Shown piece by piece: positions 1-7,580 of a stretch of DNA of 64,000 bases. Numbering within the stretch: position 1 is the first letter of the stretch; each line of letters opens with the position of its first letter. Origin of the DNA: Haemophilus haemolyticus_M (GTDB lineage: Bacteria; Pseudomonadota; Gammaproteobacteria; Enterobacterales; Pasteurellaceae); the NCBI RefSeq assembly GCF_003490935.1, contig NZ_QQGD01000002.1, forward strand, positions 310,001 through 374,000. The letters are read 5' to 3'. The notes under the pieces were generated by a model. The model was not told where the DNA came from. It did not search any database and saw only the letters and a program-made list of their open reading frames with translations. A program made the translations under genes and the position numbers.

Positions 1-1017
1 TGTCCTGCAACCGAATTAAAAACATTTAAAAAAGAGCAAGCTCAAAAAGAAAGCCAGAAACTCTTTTATGTCAAGGATCTGATTGAGCTGTATTTATCGC
101 AATATATTGAAGATCATTATAGTGAGAATGGTCGTCTAATCGTTGGTGCTAGAAAACCTAAAGGGCAAGATGAAGTTAGACGAACTTTATACAATGATGT
201 AGTCATTCCATTTGGCGATAGATTAGCCTCTTCTATGACAAGAAAAGAAATCGCGGAACATATTACAAATATCGTGAACAATCGAGGTGCAAGCGTGCAA
301 GCAGGAAGTGTTCTTAGAGAGTGGACTGCGGCATATCGTTTTGCTATTGGACTAGATAAATTTGATGAAAATTTTGTGAACCCTGCATTATTAGCAAAAG
401 AAACGTTAAAAATGACAACCATTAAACTCACGAATAACAAAGGAACTAGAGCATTTGATCACCGTGAATTAGGGATATTCCTAAAATGGCTGAAAACATC
501 AAGACTAACAGAAAAAATCCAAAACGTATTTCTACTTACATTACTCACGGGCTGTCGAACAGGGGAAATTTGCGCTATTGCTTGGGATGATATTGATTTA
601 GAAATGAAGACAATTTTTCTTCGAGAAACTAAAACTGGCACATCTCGCTATGTTCAGCTATCTAATCAAGCAGTAGATCTTCTTAAAACATTTGATCGAT
701 CAACAAAATACTTATTTCAAATGCGATTACAAGAAAAGCCTATCCAACAAAAATACCTTACCGAAAGAACTTGGGGACTTAGAAAAAGTGGGGCAATGTT
801 AGACATTGAACATTGGTCGCCACACGATCTGCGTAGAACAGTTCGAACAGGTTTGGCGAGATTGGGGTGCCCGAATGAAGTTGGCGAGGCTATTCTAGGA
901 CATTCAAAGAAAGGTATTGAAGGTACTTATAATCTACATACTTACGATAAAGAATGTAAAATTTGGTTACAAAAATGGGCTGATTACCTAGATGATTTAC
1001 TAACAGAACAAAAATAG
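1..1017 (+). CDS. Tyrosine recombinase (integrase), 5' end outside window
   Basis: The reading frame is open from base 1, so the gene begins left of the window; 338 codons are visible. It is a phage/ICE-type tyrosine recombinase that would integrate and excise the element to its right. The C-terminal catalytic domain is intact: the box I arginine lies in LLTGCRTGEI (near 550), the H-x-L-R motif in HDLRRTVRTGL (near 825), the second His in LGHSKKG (near 900), and a Tyr follows in TYNLHTY (near 945) as the likely nucleophile. The N-terminal part visible here resembles the core-binding/SAM-like region of P4-type integrases. Its position at the edge of a cluster with AlpA-, Rep- and FtsK-type genes suits an integrative element. 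The left attachment site should lie outside the window. Family assignment is secure; subfamily is inferred. Confidence 0.88.
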   Translation, partial: CPATELKTFKKEQAQKESQKLFYVKDLIELYLSQYIEDHYSENGRLIVGARKPKGQDEVRRTLYNDVVIPFGDRLASSMTRKEIAEHITNIVNNRGASVQAGSVLREWTAAYRFAIGLDKFDENFVNPALLAKETLKMTTIKLTNNKGTRAFDHRELGIFLKWLKTSRLTEKIQNVFLLTLLTGCRTGEICAIAWDDIDLEMKTIFLRETKTGTSRYVQLSNQAVDLLKTFDRSTKYLFQMRLQEKPIQQKYLTERTWGLRKSGAMLDIEHWSPHDLRRTVRTGLARLGCPNEVGEAILGHSKKGIEGTYNLHTYDKECKIWLQKWADYLDDLLTEQK

Positions 1018-1036
1018 GCAGTTCCCTGCCTATTCT

Positions 1037-1986
1037 TTAATTTTCTGTTATGAGTAACTGCCGTTTTCCCATTGATAGCTCAGATACAATACCTTCTGTT
1101 TCAAGCTGATCCATAATGTGAGCGGCTCGACTAAAGCTAAGGTTAAATTTGCGTTGAATTGCTGATATTGAAATAGTTTGAGTTTCAATTACCCATTTAC
1201 GCATAATATCAAATAAGGGATCAAGCTCAGTCTTAACTGGCGAAAATACCTCTTCAGTGAAGATATTTTCTTGATATTGAGTCTGTCCACACAGACGCCA
1301 AAGATCGGTTATCGCAACTATTTCTTCATCACTGATAAACGCACCGTGAATACGAGTTAAATCTGGAGAGCCTGATCCAGAATATAGCACATCACCTCGC
1401 CCTAACAATGTTTCCGCGCCACGCTGATCAAGAATAGTACAAGAATCTACCGCACTTGTCACGGTGAATGCAATACGACTAGGAATATTTGCCCGAATAA
1501 CACCTGTAATAACATTGCTAGCAGGGCGTTGTGTGGCGAGAATTAAGTGAATCCCCACTGCTCTTGCTTTGTGTGCAATACGCACTATACATTCTTCCGT
1601 CTGCTGACCAGATGTCAGCATTAGATTGGCAAATTCATCAATAACGATCACAATATAAGGTAATGGGCTAAATGTATCTTTAGCAATACCTTCCGCATTT
1701 AAACGGCAGATTTTCTGATTATAGCTTTCGATATTGCGCACTTAACGGCATGCACATTCAATAATTCCGCCCATTTTGTAGGATCTGAAAGTTGATTGAT
1801 GATGTTTTTTTCTAGGCTCTCTAGCTCTAATTTAATATTGTAAGTCGTAACTACAGGACCAATATCGTAACTGATCTTGGCATTCGCGATACCAAATGTC
1901 GATAGTACTCCGTCCACATCAGGCAACTGTGCATTATAATGCTTGGTTAAGAACTCTATCGGCAATAATAAATTATTTGAAAACAT
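1037..1986 (-). pseudogene. FtsK/SpoIIIE-type DNA translocase, broken by internal deletion
   Basis: Two adjoining minus-strand frames together resemble the C-terminal half of FtsK. The upstream piece (about 1986-1700) matches the alpha domain (DVDGVLSTFGIANAKISYD, GPVVTTYN). The downstream piece (about 1741-1037) has Walker B (VIVIDEFANLM), the ATQRPASNVITG and ANIPSRIAFTV segments, LLGRGDVLYSG, and a gamma-like winged helix (SISAIQRKFNLSFSRAAHIMDQL). The Walker A segment that should lie between them is missing. At the junction a TAA stop immediately precedes GTG-CGC-AAT, so the frames do not join. The protein cannot hydrolyse ATP as encoded. Divergence and context suggest the element's own FtsK, not a copy of chromosomal ftsK. 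That the deletion is recent or fixed is not known. Confidence 0.8.
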
Positions 1987-2006
1987 AAAAACCTCTAGAT
2001 AATAGG

Positions 2007-2423
2007 TTAAAAATCTAGCTCACTTTCCCAAGGATCAACTTGATTGATATAGATCATTCGTTCAGCAATTCTATTGACTAATACACCATCAATCTTTTCT
2101 GTATAAGGATCATAAACTACTCCCTCAAAGTACCAATTTTCACCATCATTTATTATTTCTAACAACATTGATTCTTCTGTAACATTAGGTTTATTTGATC
2201 TTAGCTCTACTGAACAAGGATAAGTGAGCATATCTACTATGCCTTTAAACCAAACATAAGTATTAGGCTTTCCCTCTTGTTCATATTCAAACTTAATACT
2301 TAATTCTTTAGATTCACTTTCATACTTAATCCAGCAAGGTAGTGGTTCCCCCCATTCGGATTTATTACTACTATCTGAATATTCCATATATTCAGCAGTA
2401 ATATTAAAATCATCTAATTGCAT
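2007..2423 (-). CDS. Hypothetical acidic protein, 138 aa
   Basis: I do not recognise this protein. It is acidic and rich in Trp and Tyr, with no signal peptide or membrane segment. It has a regular beta-strand look (CWIKYESESKELSIKFEYEQ; WYFEGVVYDPYTEKIDGVLV). It lies 6 bases downstream of the 171-aa GIY-YIG-like gene on the same strand, so the two are probably co-transcribed from the promoter region near 2950-3050. The paired arrangement inside a mobile element would fit a cargo pair such as a nuclease with a partner or immunity protein, but nothing in the sequence proves this. Confidence 0.6.
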   Translation of the reverse strand: MQLDDFNITAEYMEYSDSSNKSEWGEPLPCWIKYESESKELSIKFEYEQEGKPNTYVWFKGIVDMLTYPCSVELRSNKPNVTEESMLLEIINDGENWYFEGVVYDPYTEKIDGVLVNRIAERMIYINQVDPWESELDF

Positions 2424-2429
2424 AGCTGG

Positions 2430-2945
2430 TTATTCCTCTTCATCTGAAACAATTTTAAGATCACCTAAATGCCAGTTTTCACCATCCCAAGAAATGACAC
2501 TGTGCATACCTTGCTGAGCTACGTGAACATTTTTTCTTCTAAGTTCTTTATCTTTTGTAAACCAATAGTTGATTACTGTCATTGGTCGTGGTTTCAAAAT
2601 ACGATTTTTCTCATTTAATGGAGCTTGTAAATAATAGGTAAGTAAGCGCTCAGGCTCTTTCAAATAGGCTAAATAAGCTCCATTCATATGAGGGTAAGGT
2701 GTAGATTCAATAATCCCTAACCAAACCTCTCGCTCACTATCAATTTTCCAGTGTTTATGATGAGTTTTAAATCGGGATGCATAGGACTGTTCCGAAATAC
2801 CGCAGTATTGAATTTGGCTCTCAGTCTCATCTTTTTGTTTTCCTGTAAACAAATAGAGCCCGCTCTCTTTTCCCCAATCTGATTCAATCACTTCAGAAAG
2901 CTCAAAAGGTCCATACCAATGAATAAGTGTAAAAGAATGCTTCAT
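2430..2945 (-). CDS. GIY-YIG-like nuclease-fold protein, 171 aa (tentative)
   Basis: The N-terminal half has the spacing of a GIY-YIG domain: GLYLF at residues 29-33 stands for the GIY strand, and QYCGIS at 46-51 for YIG. Arg58 (SRFKTHH) and a downstream Glu in EPERLLTYYLQAPLNEKN (about 98-114) could be the catalytic Arg/Glu with a following Asn. The signature is degenerate (Leu for Ile, Cys for Ile), so activity is uncertain. The first gene of a two-gene minus-strand unit in the element, it starts 108 bases from the divergent XRE repressor, which may control it. It could be a defence or homing-type nuclease. The fold call is from motif spacing only. Confidence 0.5.
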   Translation of the reverse strand: MKHSFTLIHWYGPFELSEVIESDWGKESGLYLFTGKQKDETESQIQYCGISEQSYASRFKTHHKHWKIDSEREVWLGIIESTPYPHMNGAYLAYLKEPERLLTYYLQAPLNEKNRILKPRPMTVINYWFTKDKELRRKNVHVAQQGMHSVISWDGENWHLGDLKIVSDEEE

Positions 2946-3053
2946 AACAAAATCCTTAAATAGGTGATATTCGTAAAATATACTATAACCGATATTTTTA
3001 AAGGAGTAAAACAGTTACAAAATAGCTATAAAAGATGATTTTAAGGCTAGATA

Positions 3054-3422
3054 ATGTCGAAACTTTCAGTAACAGAAACCGATAGATTGATAGGAAAGCG
3101 GATTCAGCAAAAGCGTAAAGAGCTTGGATTAAGTGCCTCCGTGCTATCGGAGCAAATTGGCATCGCACAACAGCAACTTTCTCGTTATGAGCGAGGTGAA
3201 AATAAGATTAATGTTGCACATCTAGTCGAAATTGCCGCAGCATTGAATACCGAAATTAGCTGGTTTTTTATAGATTGCATATCAGATCAAAAAATTAATG
3301 ATAAACAGAAATTTATTCCTGTTTCAGAAGATCGTATTAGAAATAGACTTTATGCTCATTTAGATAGGTTAAGTGCGGACAAAAAACGTGGTCTTTTAGT
3401 CTTCCTTGAGACTATTTTGTAG
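3054..3422 (+). CDS. XRE/Cro-CI family transcriptional repressor, 122 aa
   Basis: The N-terminal 70 residues are a helix-turn-helix of the XRE (lambda Cro/CI) family: IGKRIQQKRKELGLSASVLSEQIGIAQQQLSRYERGENKINVAHLVEIAAAL. The remainder is a short helical tail with no peptidase domain, so it would not be a LexA-like self-cleaving repressor. It is divergent from the 171-aa/138-aa pair and upstream of the cysteine-peptidase-like gene, a position typical of the repressor that keeps a mobile element quiet. An A-rich purine tract precedes the ATG. The AT-rich divergent gap (2946-3053) contains TA-rich partial dyads that may be its operator. Confidence 0.85.
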   Translation: MSKLSVTETDRLIGKRIQQKRKELGLSASVLSEQIGIAQQQLSRYERGENKINVAHLVEIAAALNTEISWFFIDCISDQKINDKQKFIPVSEDRIRNRLYAHLDRLSADKKRGLLVFLETIL

Positions 3423-3428
3423 ATGCTA

Positions 3429-3466
3429 AAAAATATGTTAAAATATTGATATATAAACATATTTTT
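3429..3466. promoter_or_regulatory. 11-bp inverted repeat between the XRE and cysteine-peptidase-like genes
   Basis: AAAAATATGTT at 3429-3439 is perfectly complementary to AACATATTTTT at 3456-3466. It sits in the 51-base gap after the repressor stop, directly before the next ATG. It could be an operator, a weak terminator or both; a TA-rich promoter-like stretch lies within the loop. Confidence 0.45.
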
Positions 3467-3473
3467 ATTTTGC

Positions 3474-3938
3474 ATGAAAGCATTGCAACAGGGGGAATTA
3501 GACTGTTTATGCGGAATTTATAGCATAGTAAATGCAGTCTATTTCGTATCAAATAAGAAAATTAAGCGAAAACCATTATTTCACGAGCTACTTTTAGCTT
3601 ATATGAATAACTGGGGTATTTATGATCTACTCACGAGTGGATTGGATCTTCACCAAATGAAGTATTTATTAAATCATACCGCTAAAATACATAAGCAAAT
3701 AAGAATAGACTACCCTAACATAAGAAGACACTCAAAAATTCCCTTACTTATATCTTCTCATCTAGAAAGCCAATCTAACTCAATAGTATTATTCTCGACT
3801 AACTATCATTGGAGTTTGATAAAAAGTTACGATAACGAAAAATTAGTTCTTTTTGATAGTTGTGGTACAAATAGCGTAAAAATCTCTGAAATTTTACCTA
3901 GTTCACTATTTTTTATCTCTTTCATCCCTAAAGAATAA
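3474..3938 (+). CDS. Papain-like/C39-like cysteine peptidase-fold protein, 154 aa
   Basis: The first 20 residues contain QQGELDCLCGIYSIVNA, which has the oxyanion-hole Gln plus catalytic Cys arrangement of papain-like and C39-like peptidases (Gln5/6, Cys13 before Gly). The partner residues are in place: His112 in NYHWSLIK and Asp128 in LVLFDSCG. The protein therefore shows a full Cys-His-Asp set in a small soluble domain without signal peptide or transmembrane segment. It is not fused to an ABC transporter, so a bacteriocin-export role is unlikely. It lies inside the integrative element behind the repressor; its substrate is unknown. No good ribosome-binding site precedes the ATG. Its 3' end overlaps the convergent basic protein gene by 33 bases. 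Confidence 0.55.
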   Translation: MKALQQGELDCLCGIYSIVNAVYFVSNKKIKRKPLFHELLLAYMNNWGIYDLLTSGLDLHQMKYLLNHTAKIHKQIRIDYPNIRRHSKIPLLISSHLESQSNSIVLFSTNYHWSLIKSYDNEKLVLFDSCGTNSVKISEILPSSLFFISFIPKE

Positions 3939-4328
3939 ATAAGCAAGTAGGATTTCTCGATTCCATTTCTCTTTTTTCAGTGGAACATTTTTATCTAACA
4001 ACTTAAGTAATTTATCTAAAGTCATATTTTCCTCACCTGAATATCTATAGATTTGACGCAATATTCTTAATTTTTCTTTTCTTGCGTGAATATAAATATA
4101 ATAAGTAATAGCTAAAGATTTTACTTCCGCTTGTCTTATCTTTTCTCCTACTATTTCAAAGGCTTTTGCTATCTTCATCTGTCTTCTTGCTATTTTTTCA
4201 TCAATATCCTCATAAGTATGGAATGTAACCGTCTTGGGAAAGCGTTCCTTGATTGATTTCCTTCTACGCTGTTGCTCTTCACAATTTCTCTTTTGCTTTC
4301 TTGTTTGTCCAATAAAATTCGTACTCAC
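3906..4328 (-). CDS. Hypothetical basic protein, 140 aa
   Basis: I do not recognise it. It is strongly basic and helical (KQKRNCEEQQRRRKSIKERF near the N-terminus; ARKEKLRILRQIYRY in the middle), with no membrane segment, so nucleic-acid binding is plausible. It is convergent with the cysteine-peptidase-like gene, with overlapping 3' ends. It is divergent from alpA across the gap holding three copies of an 11-bp palindrome. Its start is only 18 bases from the first palindrome, so a protein binding there would control it. Confidence 0.6.
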   Translation of the reverse strand: MSTNFIGQTRKQKRNCEEQQRRRKSIKERFPKTVTFHTYEDIDEKIARRQMKIAKAFEIVGEKIRQAEVKSLAITYYIYIHARKEKLRILRQIYRYSGEENMTLDKLLKLLDKNVPLKKEKWNREILLAYLFFRDERDKK

Positions 4329-4346
4329 TTTTCTTCCTTAAACCAA

Positions 4347-4416
4347 CTGACAGTCAGCAACTAAATTAATAAAACTGACAGTCAGTTATTTTAGGCTATT
4401 TATAACTGACTGTCAG
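4347..4416. promoter_or_regulatory. Three copies of palindrome CTGAC-(A/T)-GTCAG
   Basis: CTGACAGTCAG at 4347-4357 and 4375-4385 and its complement CTGACTGTCAG at 4406-4416 are perfect 5-bp dyads around one central base, spaced 28 and 31 bases start to start. They fill the divergent gap between the 140-aa gene and alpA. About three helical turns separate copies, so one protein could bind all on nearly the same face. They may be operators of the element's regulator or binding sites for replication or excision. Confidence 0.7.
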
Positions 4417-4509
4417 CCAGTTTAAGAGCTAAAAATAGCTAAATATTCACTTCTGTAAAGGAAACCTCGCAAAGGGTAATTCCGCCTTTTGGTAATAAAT
4501 GAGGTTTTT

Positions 4510-4752
4510 ATGAAACTAATCAAACTAAGCCAAGTAATGGCAAAAACAACGTTATCCAAATCAACTATATACCGACTAATCAAAACATCTGATTTTCCAC
4601 CACCAAAGAAACTGTCATTGAGAGCTGTTGCGTGGTTAGAAACGGAAATTGATGAATGGATTGTAAATAGAGGATGTGCATGTAATTCAAGTTCCAATCA
4701 CTCTATTAGCACGTTACAAGCATATTTATTAAATAATACAACAACTCAATAG
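4510..4752 (+). CDS. AlpA-family regulator, 80 aa
   Basis: A short MerR-like winged helix of the AlpA family: LSKSTIYRLIKTSDFPPPKKLSLRAVAWLETEIDEWI is the family signature. AlpA-type proteins activate excision or integrase expression in P4-like elements and often act as excisionases. An upstream in-frame Met at 4489 exists, but 4510 is preferred because GAGG at 4501-4504 gives normal spacing and the family begins at the sequence KLIKLSQV. It starts 94 bases downstream of the last CTGAC palindrome and precedes rep by 10 bases, so the two are probably one operon. Confidence 0.85.
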   Translation: MKLIKLSQVMAKTTLSKSTIYRLIKTSDFPPPKKLSLRAVAWLETEIDEWIVNRGCACNSSSNHSISTLQAYLLNNTTTQ

Positions 4753-4762
4753 GAAATTAGCT

Positions 4763-5806
4763 ATGAAAAATACCATTCTTGTAAACAGAAATGCTATTTA
4801 TAGAAAGAATAACTTTATCTGTGTAGGTACTTTCAAAAAATACCCTATTTATATGGGAATTGATAAGCTATCTTTTGTATCAAAAATAATACCAGCTGAA
4901 GAATTCTGGGGTGTATACAAAAAATTTGATAAGTTAAAGCAGGTTAGATCTGGAAAATATGAGATATGTAGTATAAAAGTTAAACATTACCGCTGTGGTA
5001 TAAAAATTACTTCGATGAAAAATCCTGATTTTTATCTGCTATTATCTTACGATTTCCCAAGAAAACTTAATGAGCCTAGAGTTAGATTTGAGTTATCTCC
5101 ACAATATGCAAAAAATAGAGACATACCTAATGTGATCAAATGGCTGAAGAAACATATTGGGGTAGAGGTTATTGATATGCTGTTACAAACTAGTAGAGTA
5201 ACTCGAATCGATCTTACCCTTGATGTACACAGCAAGCGATTTCTAAGAAATTATTACTTCTCTATTCCTAATGCTAGAACAGGGCGGAATTTCTTAGGTA
5301 ACGAAGATGATTGTAAGAACAATTATGCTATTGGTTCTCAACGTTCTAGTTCTTACCTTTTAGTATATGAGAAACTAAAATTTCAAGAAGTTGAAGATGT
5401 TTACCAAAATAACCTTATAGTTAAGAGAGAACATATTAAGCGGAGCATTACTTGCTTAGAATTAAGAATAAAACCGCCATATCAACAACCACTTTTTCTA
5501 TCGGAGGTTTCAATGCTAGAAAACCCATTCAGTAGAATTCTCATTTATAGAAGAAATAAAATCGCCTCTCAATTTAAGGATTTCCTTCCTTATATAAAAG
5601 AGGAGAAAAGTATTCCTCTAGCGGTTAAATCGTATCTACAAGCTAAAGTAGATGATGATACAAAGGTGAATAGAAACTTAAGACTAAAAACGAATAGATG
5701 TCTTGAAAAGTGTAAAAGTAAGTTTATACTCAACATTGATTGGTCAAAATACCCAGATATCATAGACAATTCTATTGGGTATTTCACTCAAACATCTCTG
5801 AGATAA
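4763..5806 (+). CDS. Rolling-circle replication initiator-like protein (Rep_trans/RstA type)
   Basis: A 347-aa basic protein. The segment VTRIDLTLDVHSKRF (about residues 145-160) resembles the metal-binding core of the Rep_trans/phage replication initiation factor family (plasmid pT181 Rep, filamentous-phage RstA, Tn916-type relaxases). The surrounding order agrees: an N-terminal MGIDKLSF strand, RFELSPQY, then ELRIKPP and a C-terminal helical part. A catalytic Tyr is expected in the C-terminal half (for example in LIYRRNK), but I cannot fix which one. It is encoded just after alpA and is the last gene of the element before lppB. It could replicate the excised circle or nick it for transfer. 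Assignment is from motif resemblance. Confidence 0.6.
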   Translation: MKNTILVNRNAIYRKNNFICVGTFKKYPIYMGIDKLSFVSKIIPAEEFWGVYKKFDKLKQVRSGKYEICSIKVKHYRCGIKITSMKNPDFYLLLSYDFPRKLNEPRVRFELSPQYAKNRDIPNVIKWLKKHIGVEVIDMLLQTSRVTRIDLTLDVHSKRFLRNYYFSIPNARTGRNFLGNEDDCKNNYAIGSQRSSSYLLVYEKLKFQEVEDVYQNNLIVKREHIKRSITCLELRIKPPYQQPLFLSEVSMLENPFSRILIYRRNKIASQFKDFLPYIKEEKSIPLAVKSYLQAKVDDDTKVNRNLRLKTNRCLEKCKSKFILNIDWSKYPDIIDNSIGYFTQTSLR

Positions 5807-5823
5807 TTTGCCCCCTCAGCTAT

Positions 5824-5859
5824 AAAAGCTACATAAGTGTAGGTTATTATGTAGCTTTT
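5824..5859. terminator. Perfect 12-bp inverted repeat after rep
   Basis: AAAAGCTACATA at 5824-5835 pairs perfectly with TATGTAGCTTTT at 5848-5859, loop 12 bases. It lies 18 bases after the rep stop and ends in four T. It may be the rep terminator. It may also mark the right boundary of the element. Confidence 0.55.
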
Positions 5860-6013
5860 CATTTCCAAAACGCGCGAACCCTTGCAAATAAACAAACATA
5901 GCCTTATGCATCAGAAATTTTCTTCGGAAATCATCTAATTACCTGCTTTGAAACTGAATAAAGATAAGTTTTGTGGCGGCTATTTTAGGTGCCGAAAGGG
6001 GAAAAAGCCAGAT

Positions 6014-6060
6014 AAAAAAAGAGCGGTGAAAATTTGTTGAGATTTTTCACCGCTCTTTTT
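6014..6060. terminator. Terminator of lppB (dyad of a near-uptake signal)
   Basis: AAAAAGAGCGGTGAAAA and TTTTTCACCGCTCTTTTT form a long stem with T/A tracts on both sides, just beyond the lppB stop. The core AGAGCGGT differs by one base from the Hin uptake core. Confidence 0.75.
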
Positions 6061-6069
6061 AGAGGAATA

Positions 6070-7362
6070 TTAACGTCTTGGAAGGTAACGTACTGGATCC
6101 ACTGATTTACCTTTGTAGCGAATTTCAAAGTGGAGTTTCACGTTATTTGTACCAGAGCTACCCATTTTTGCGATTTCTTGACCGGCTTTGACTTCTTGTT
6201 GATCAGTTACAAGAATTTTGTCGTTATGCGCATAAGCACTTAAGAAATCATCATTATGTTTGATGATGATTAAATTACCGTAACCACGTAAAGCATTGCC
6301 TGCATACACGACGCGACCTGATGCAGCTGCTTTTACAGCCTGTCCACGAGAACCACTAATATCAATCCCTTTATTGCCACCATCAGTATTGGAGAAACCT
6401 TGAATGATATTACCTGAAGTCGGCCATTGCCATGCAACATTTGATGCGATTGGTGCAACAACATTGGCATTAATCGGTGTGCTATTGGTGTTCTCTACTG
6501 GTGTTGTTGTCGCAGGGGCAACTGGTGCAGTTGCAACCTGTACCATTGCTGGTGCGCTATTCGCTACACCTGCGCCAGATTTAATTGGTCCAATGATTGT
6601 GCCATCAGATCCCATTTGTGTACCATTTGCACCTGGCGTATAGGTGATTGCTGGTTCTGCTGGCGCTGCCGGTGCAGCCGCAGTAGTTGTTGTCGTTGTT
6701 GCTACAGGTTGTTTTACAGGAACCGTTGTTGTCACTGTTTTTGTACCACAATTAGAGATTTTTAAAGTTTGTCCTAGACTCAAACTATAAGGCTCAGTCA
6801 TGTTGTTCAAGGCAGCTAATTCTTTTACATCAATCCCCGCCAAGTAAGCGATTAAGAACATGGTATCGCCTTTGTTCACTTTATAGGTATTGCCTTTGTA
6901 AGAGCCTTTTTCAATTTGGCTATAATCTGGTGCATTGGTATTTGGATTGCGTGGAACATTAATATGTTGCGAACCTACGCAATCAGAAACAGTTTTAGTG
7001 ATGGTTTTTGTTTGCACAGCTGGCGCTGGTGTTGGCGCAGCTGGTTTTTGAGCTGGCTGAAACGCTGGCTGTACAGGTTTGAATGCCGGTTGAGCAGGCG
7101 CTGCTGGCATGGCTGGCGGTTGATAAGTCGGCTGAAAATTTGGTTGTGGCGCTTGCACACCTGTTGGTACACCGCCCATCGCTGGTACTGTGTTTTTTTG
7201 AATTTCAGGTTGCCAAGAACCGCCCGTGCTCTCGCCATTTACAGGTTGCATAATACCAGGTGAAAGCGTGTTATCTGCATTGGTAATTGGCGCAGGAGAA
7301 TTAGAGGTACAAGCTGATAATACAATAATACTTAAAGGGAGTAAGAGAAACGATTTTTTCAT
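6070..7362 (-). CDS. lppB: LppB/NlpD-type lipoprotein, LysM + degenerate M23 domain
   Basis: An outer-membrane lipoprotein (LSAC lipobox near residue 18) that activates septal amidases in the NlpD/EnvC class. After the lipobox come a low-complexity Pro/Ala/Gln linker (about 70-125), a LysM domain (YKVNKGDTMFLIAYLAG, about 155-205), a Thr/Ala-rich linker and a C-terminal LytM/M23 domain (NKGIDISGSRGQAV to VDPVRYLP). The first zinc ligand of active M23 peptidases is replaced in NKGIDI, as in NlpD, so it is likely a regulator rather than an enzyme. It ends the operon truD-surE-dedA-lipoprotein-lppB, the Pasteurellaceae version of the enterobacterial truD-surE-nlpD order. Its post-lipobox segment is duplicated in the preceding 61-aa gene. 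Confidence 0.93.
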   Translation of the reverse strand: MKKSFLLLPLSIIVLSACTSNSPAPITNADNTLSPGIMQPVNGESTGGSWQPEIQKNTVPAMGGVPTGVQAPQPNFQPTYQPPAMPAAPAQPAFKPVQPAFQPAQKPAAPTPAPAVQTKTITKTVSDCVGSQHINVPRNPNTNAPDYSQIEKGSYKGNTYKVNKGDTMFLIAYLAGIDVKELAALNNMTEPYSLSLGQTLKISNCGTKTVTTTVPVKQPVATTTTTTAAAPAAPAEPAITYTPGANGTQMGSDGTIIGPIKSGAGVANSAPAMVQVATAPVAPATTTPVENTNSTPINANVVAPIASNVAWQWPTSGNIIQGFSNTDGGNKGIDISGSRGQAVKAAASGRVVYAGNALRGYGNLIIIKHNDDFLSAYAHNDKILVTDQQEVKAGQEIAKMGSSGTNNVKLHFEIRYKGKSVDPVRYLPRR

Positions 7363-7385
7363 AGTAATTCCTTATTGTTCCTTTA

Positions 7386-7571
7386 TTATTTCATTTGCGC
7401 TGGCATTGTATTTTTTTGAATTTCTGGCATAAAGCTACCGCCAGCAACAGCGCCTGTGCCTTCTACTGGTTGCATGATGCCGTTTGGTAATGCATCTGGA
7501 TCTTTAACTGGTTCTGATGCACATCCAACTAATACGGATCCAGTCATTAAAATAAGACCTAATTTATTCAT
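7386..7571 (-). CDS. Small lipoprotein, 61 aa, paralogous to the LppB N-terminus
   Basis: A signal peptide with lipobox LVGC (Cys at residue 17) gives a mature lipoprotein of about 45 residues with no further domain. The mature part, GIMQPVEGTGAVAGGSFMPEIQKNTMPA, is clearly the same sequence as LppB after its lipobox (GIMQPVNGES, GGSWQPEIQKNTVPA). It lies 23 bases upstream of lppB and 9 bases after the DedA gene, in one operon. It looks like a partial tandem duplication of the lppB 5' end that kept its own signal peptide. The function is unknown. Confidence 0.85.
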   Translation of the reverse strand: MNKLGLILMTGSVLVGCASEPVKDPDALPNGIMQPVEGTGAVAGGSFMPEIQKNTMPAQMK

Positions 7572-7580
7572 TCTTTTATC

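Noticed and set aside
5807..6013. Right attachment site of the integrative element
   Set aside because: Without the left end in the window no repeated core can be identified; only the hairpin at 5824 is reported.
6404..7263. Open frames on the plus strand antisense to lppB
   Set aside because: They mirror the low-complexity Pro/Ala/Thr linker of LppB; no independent support.
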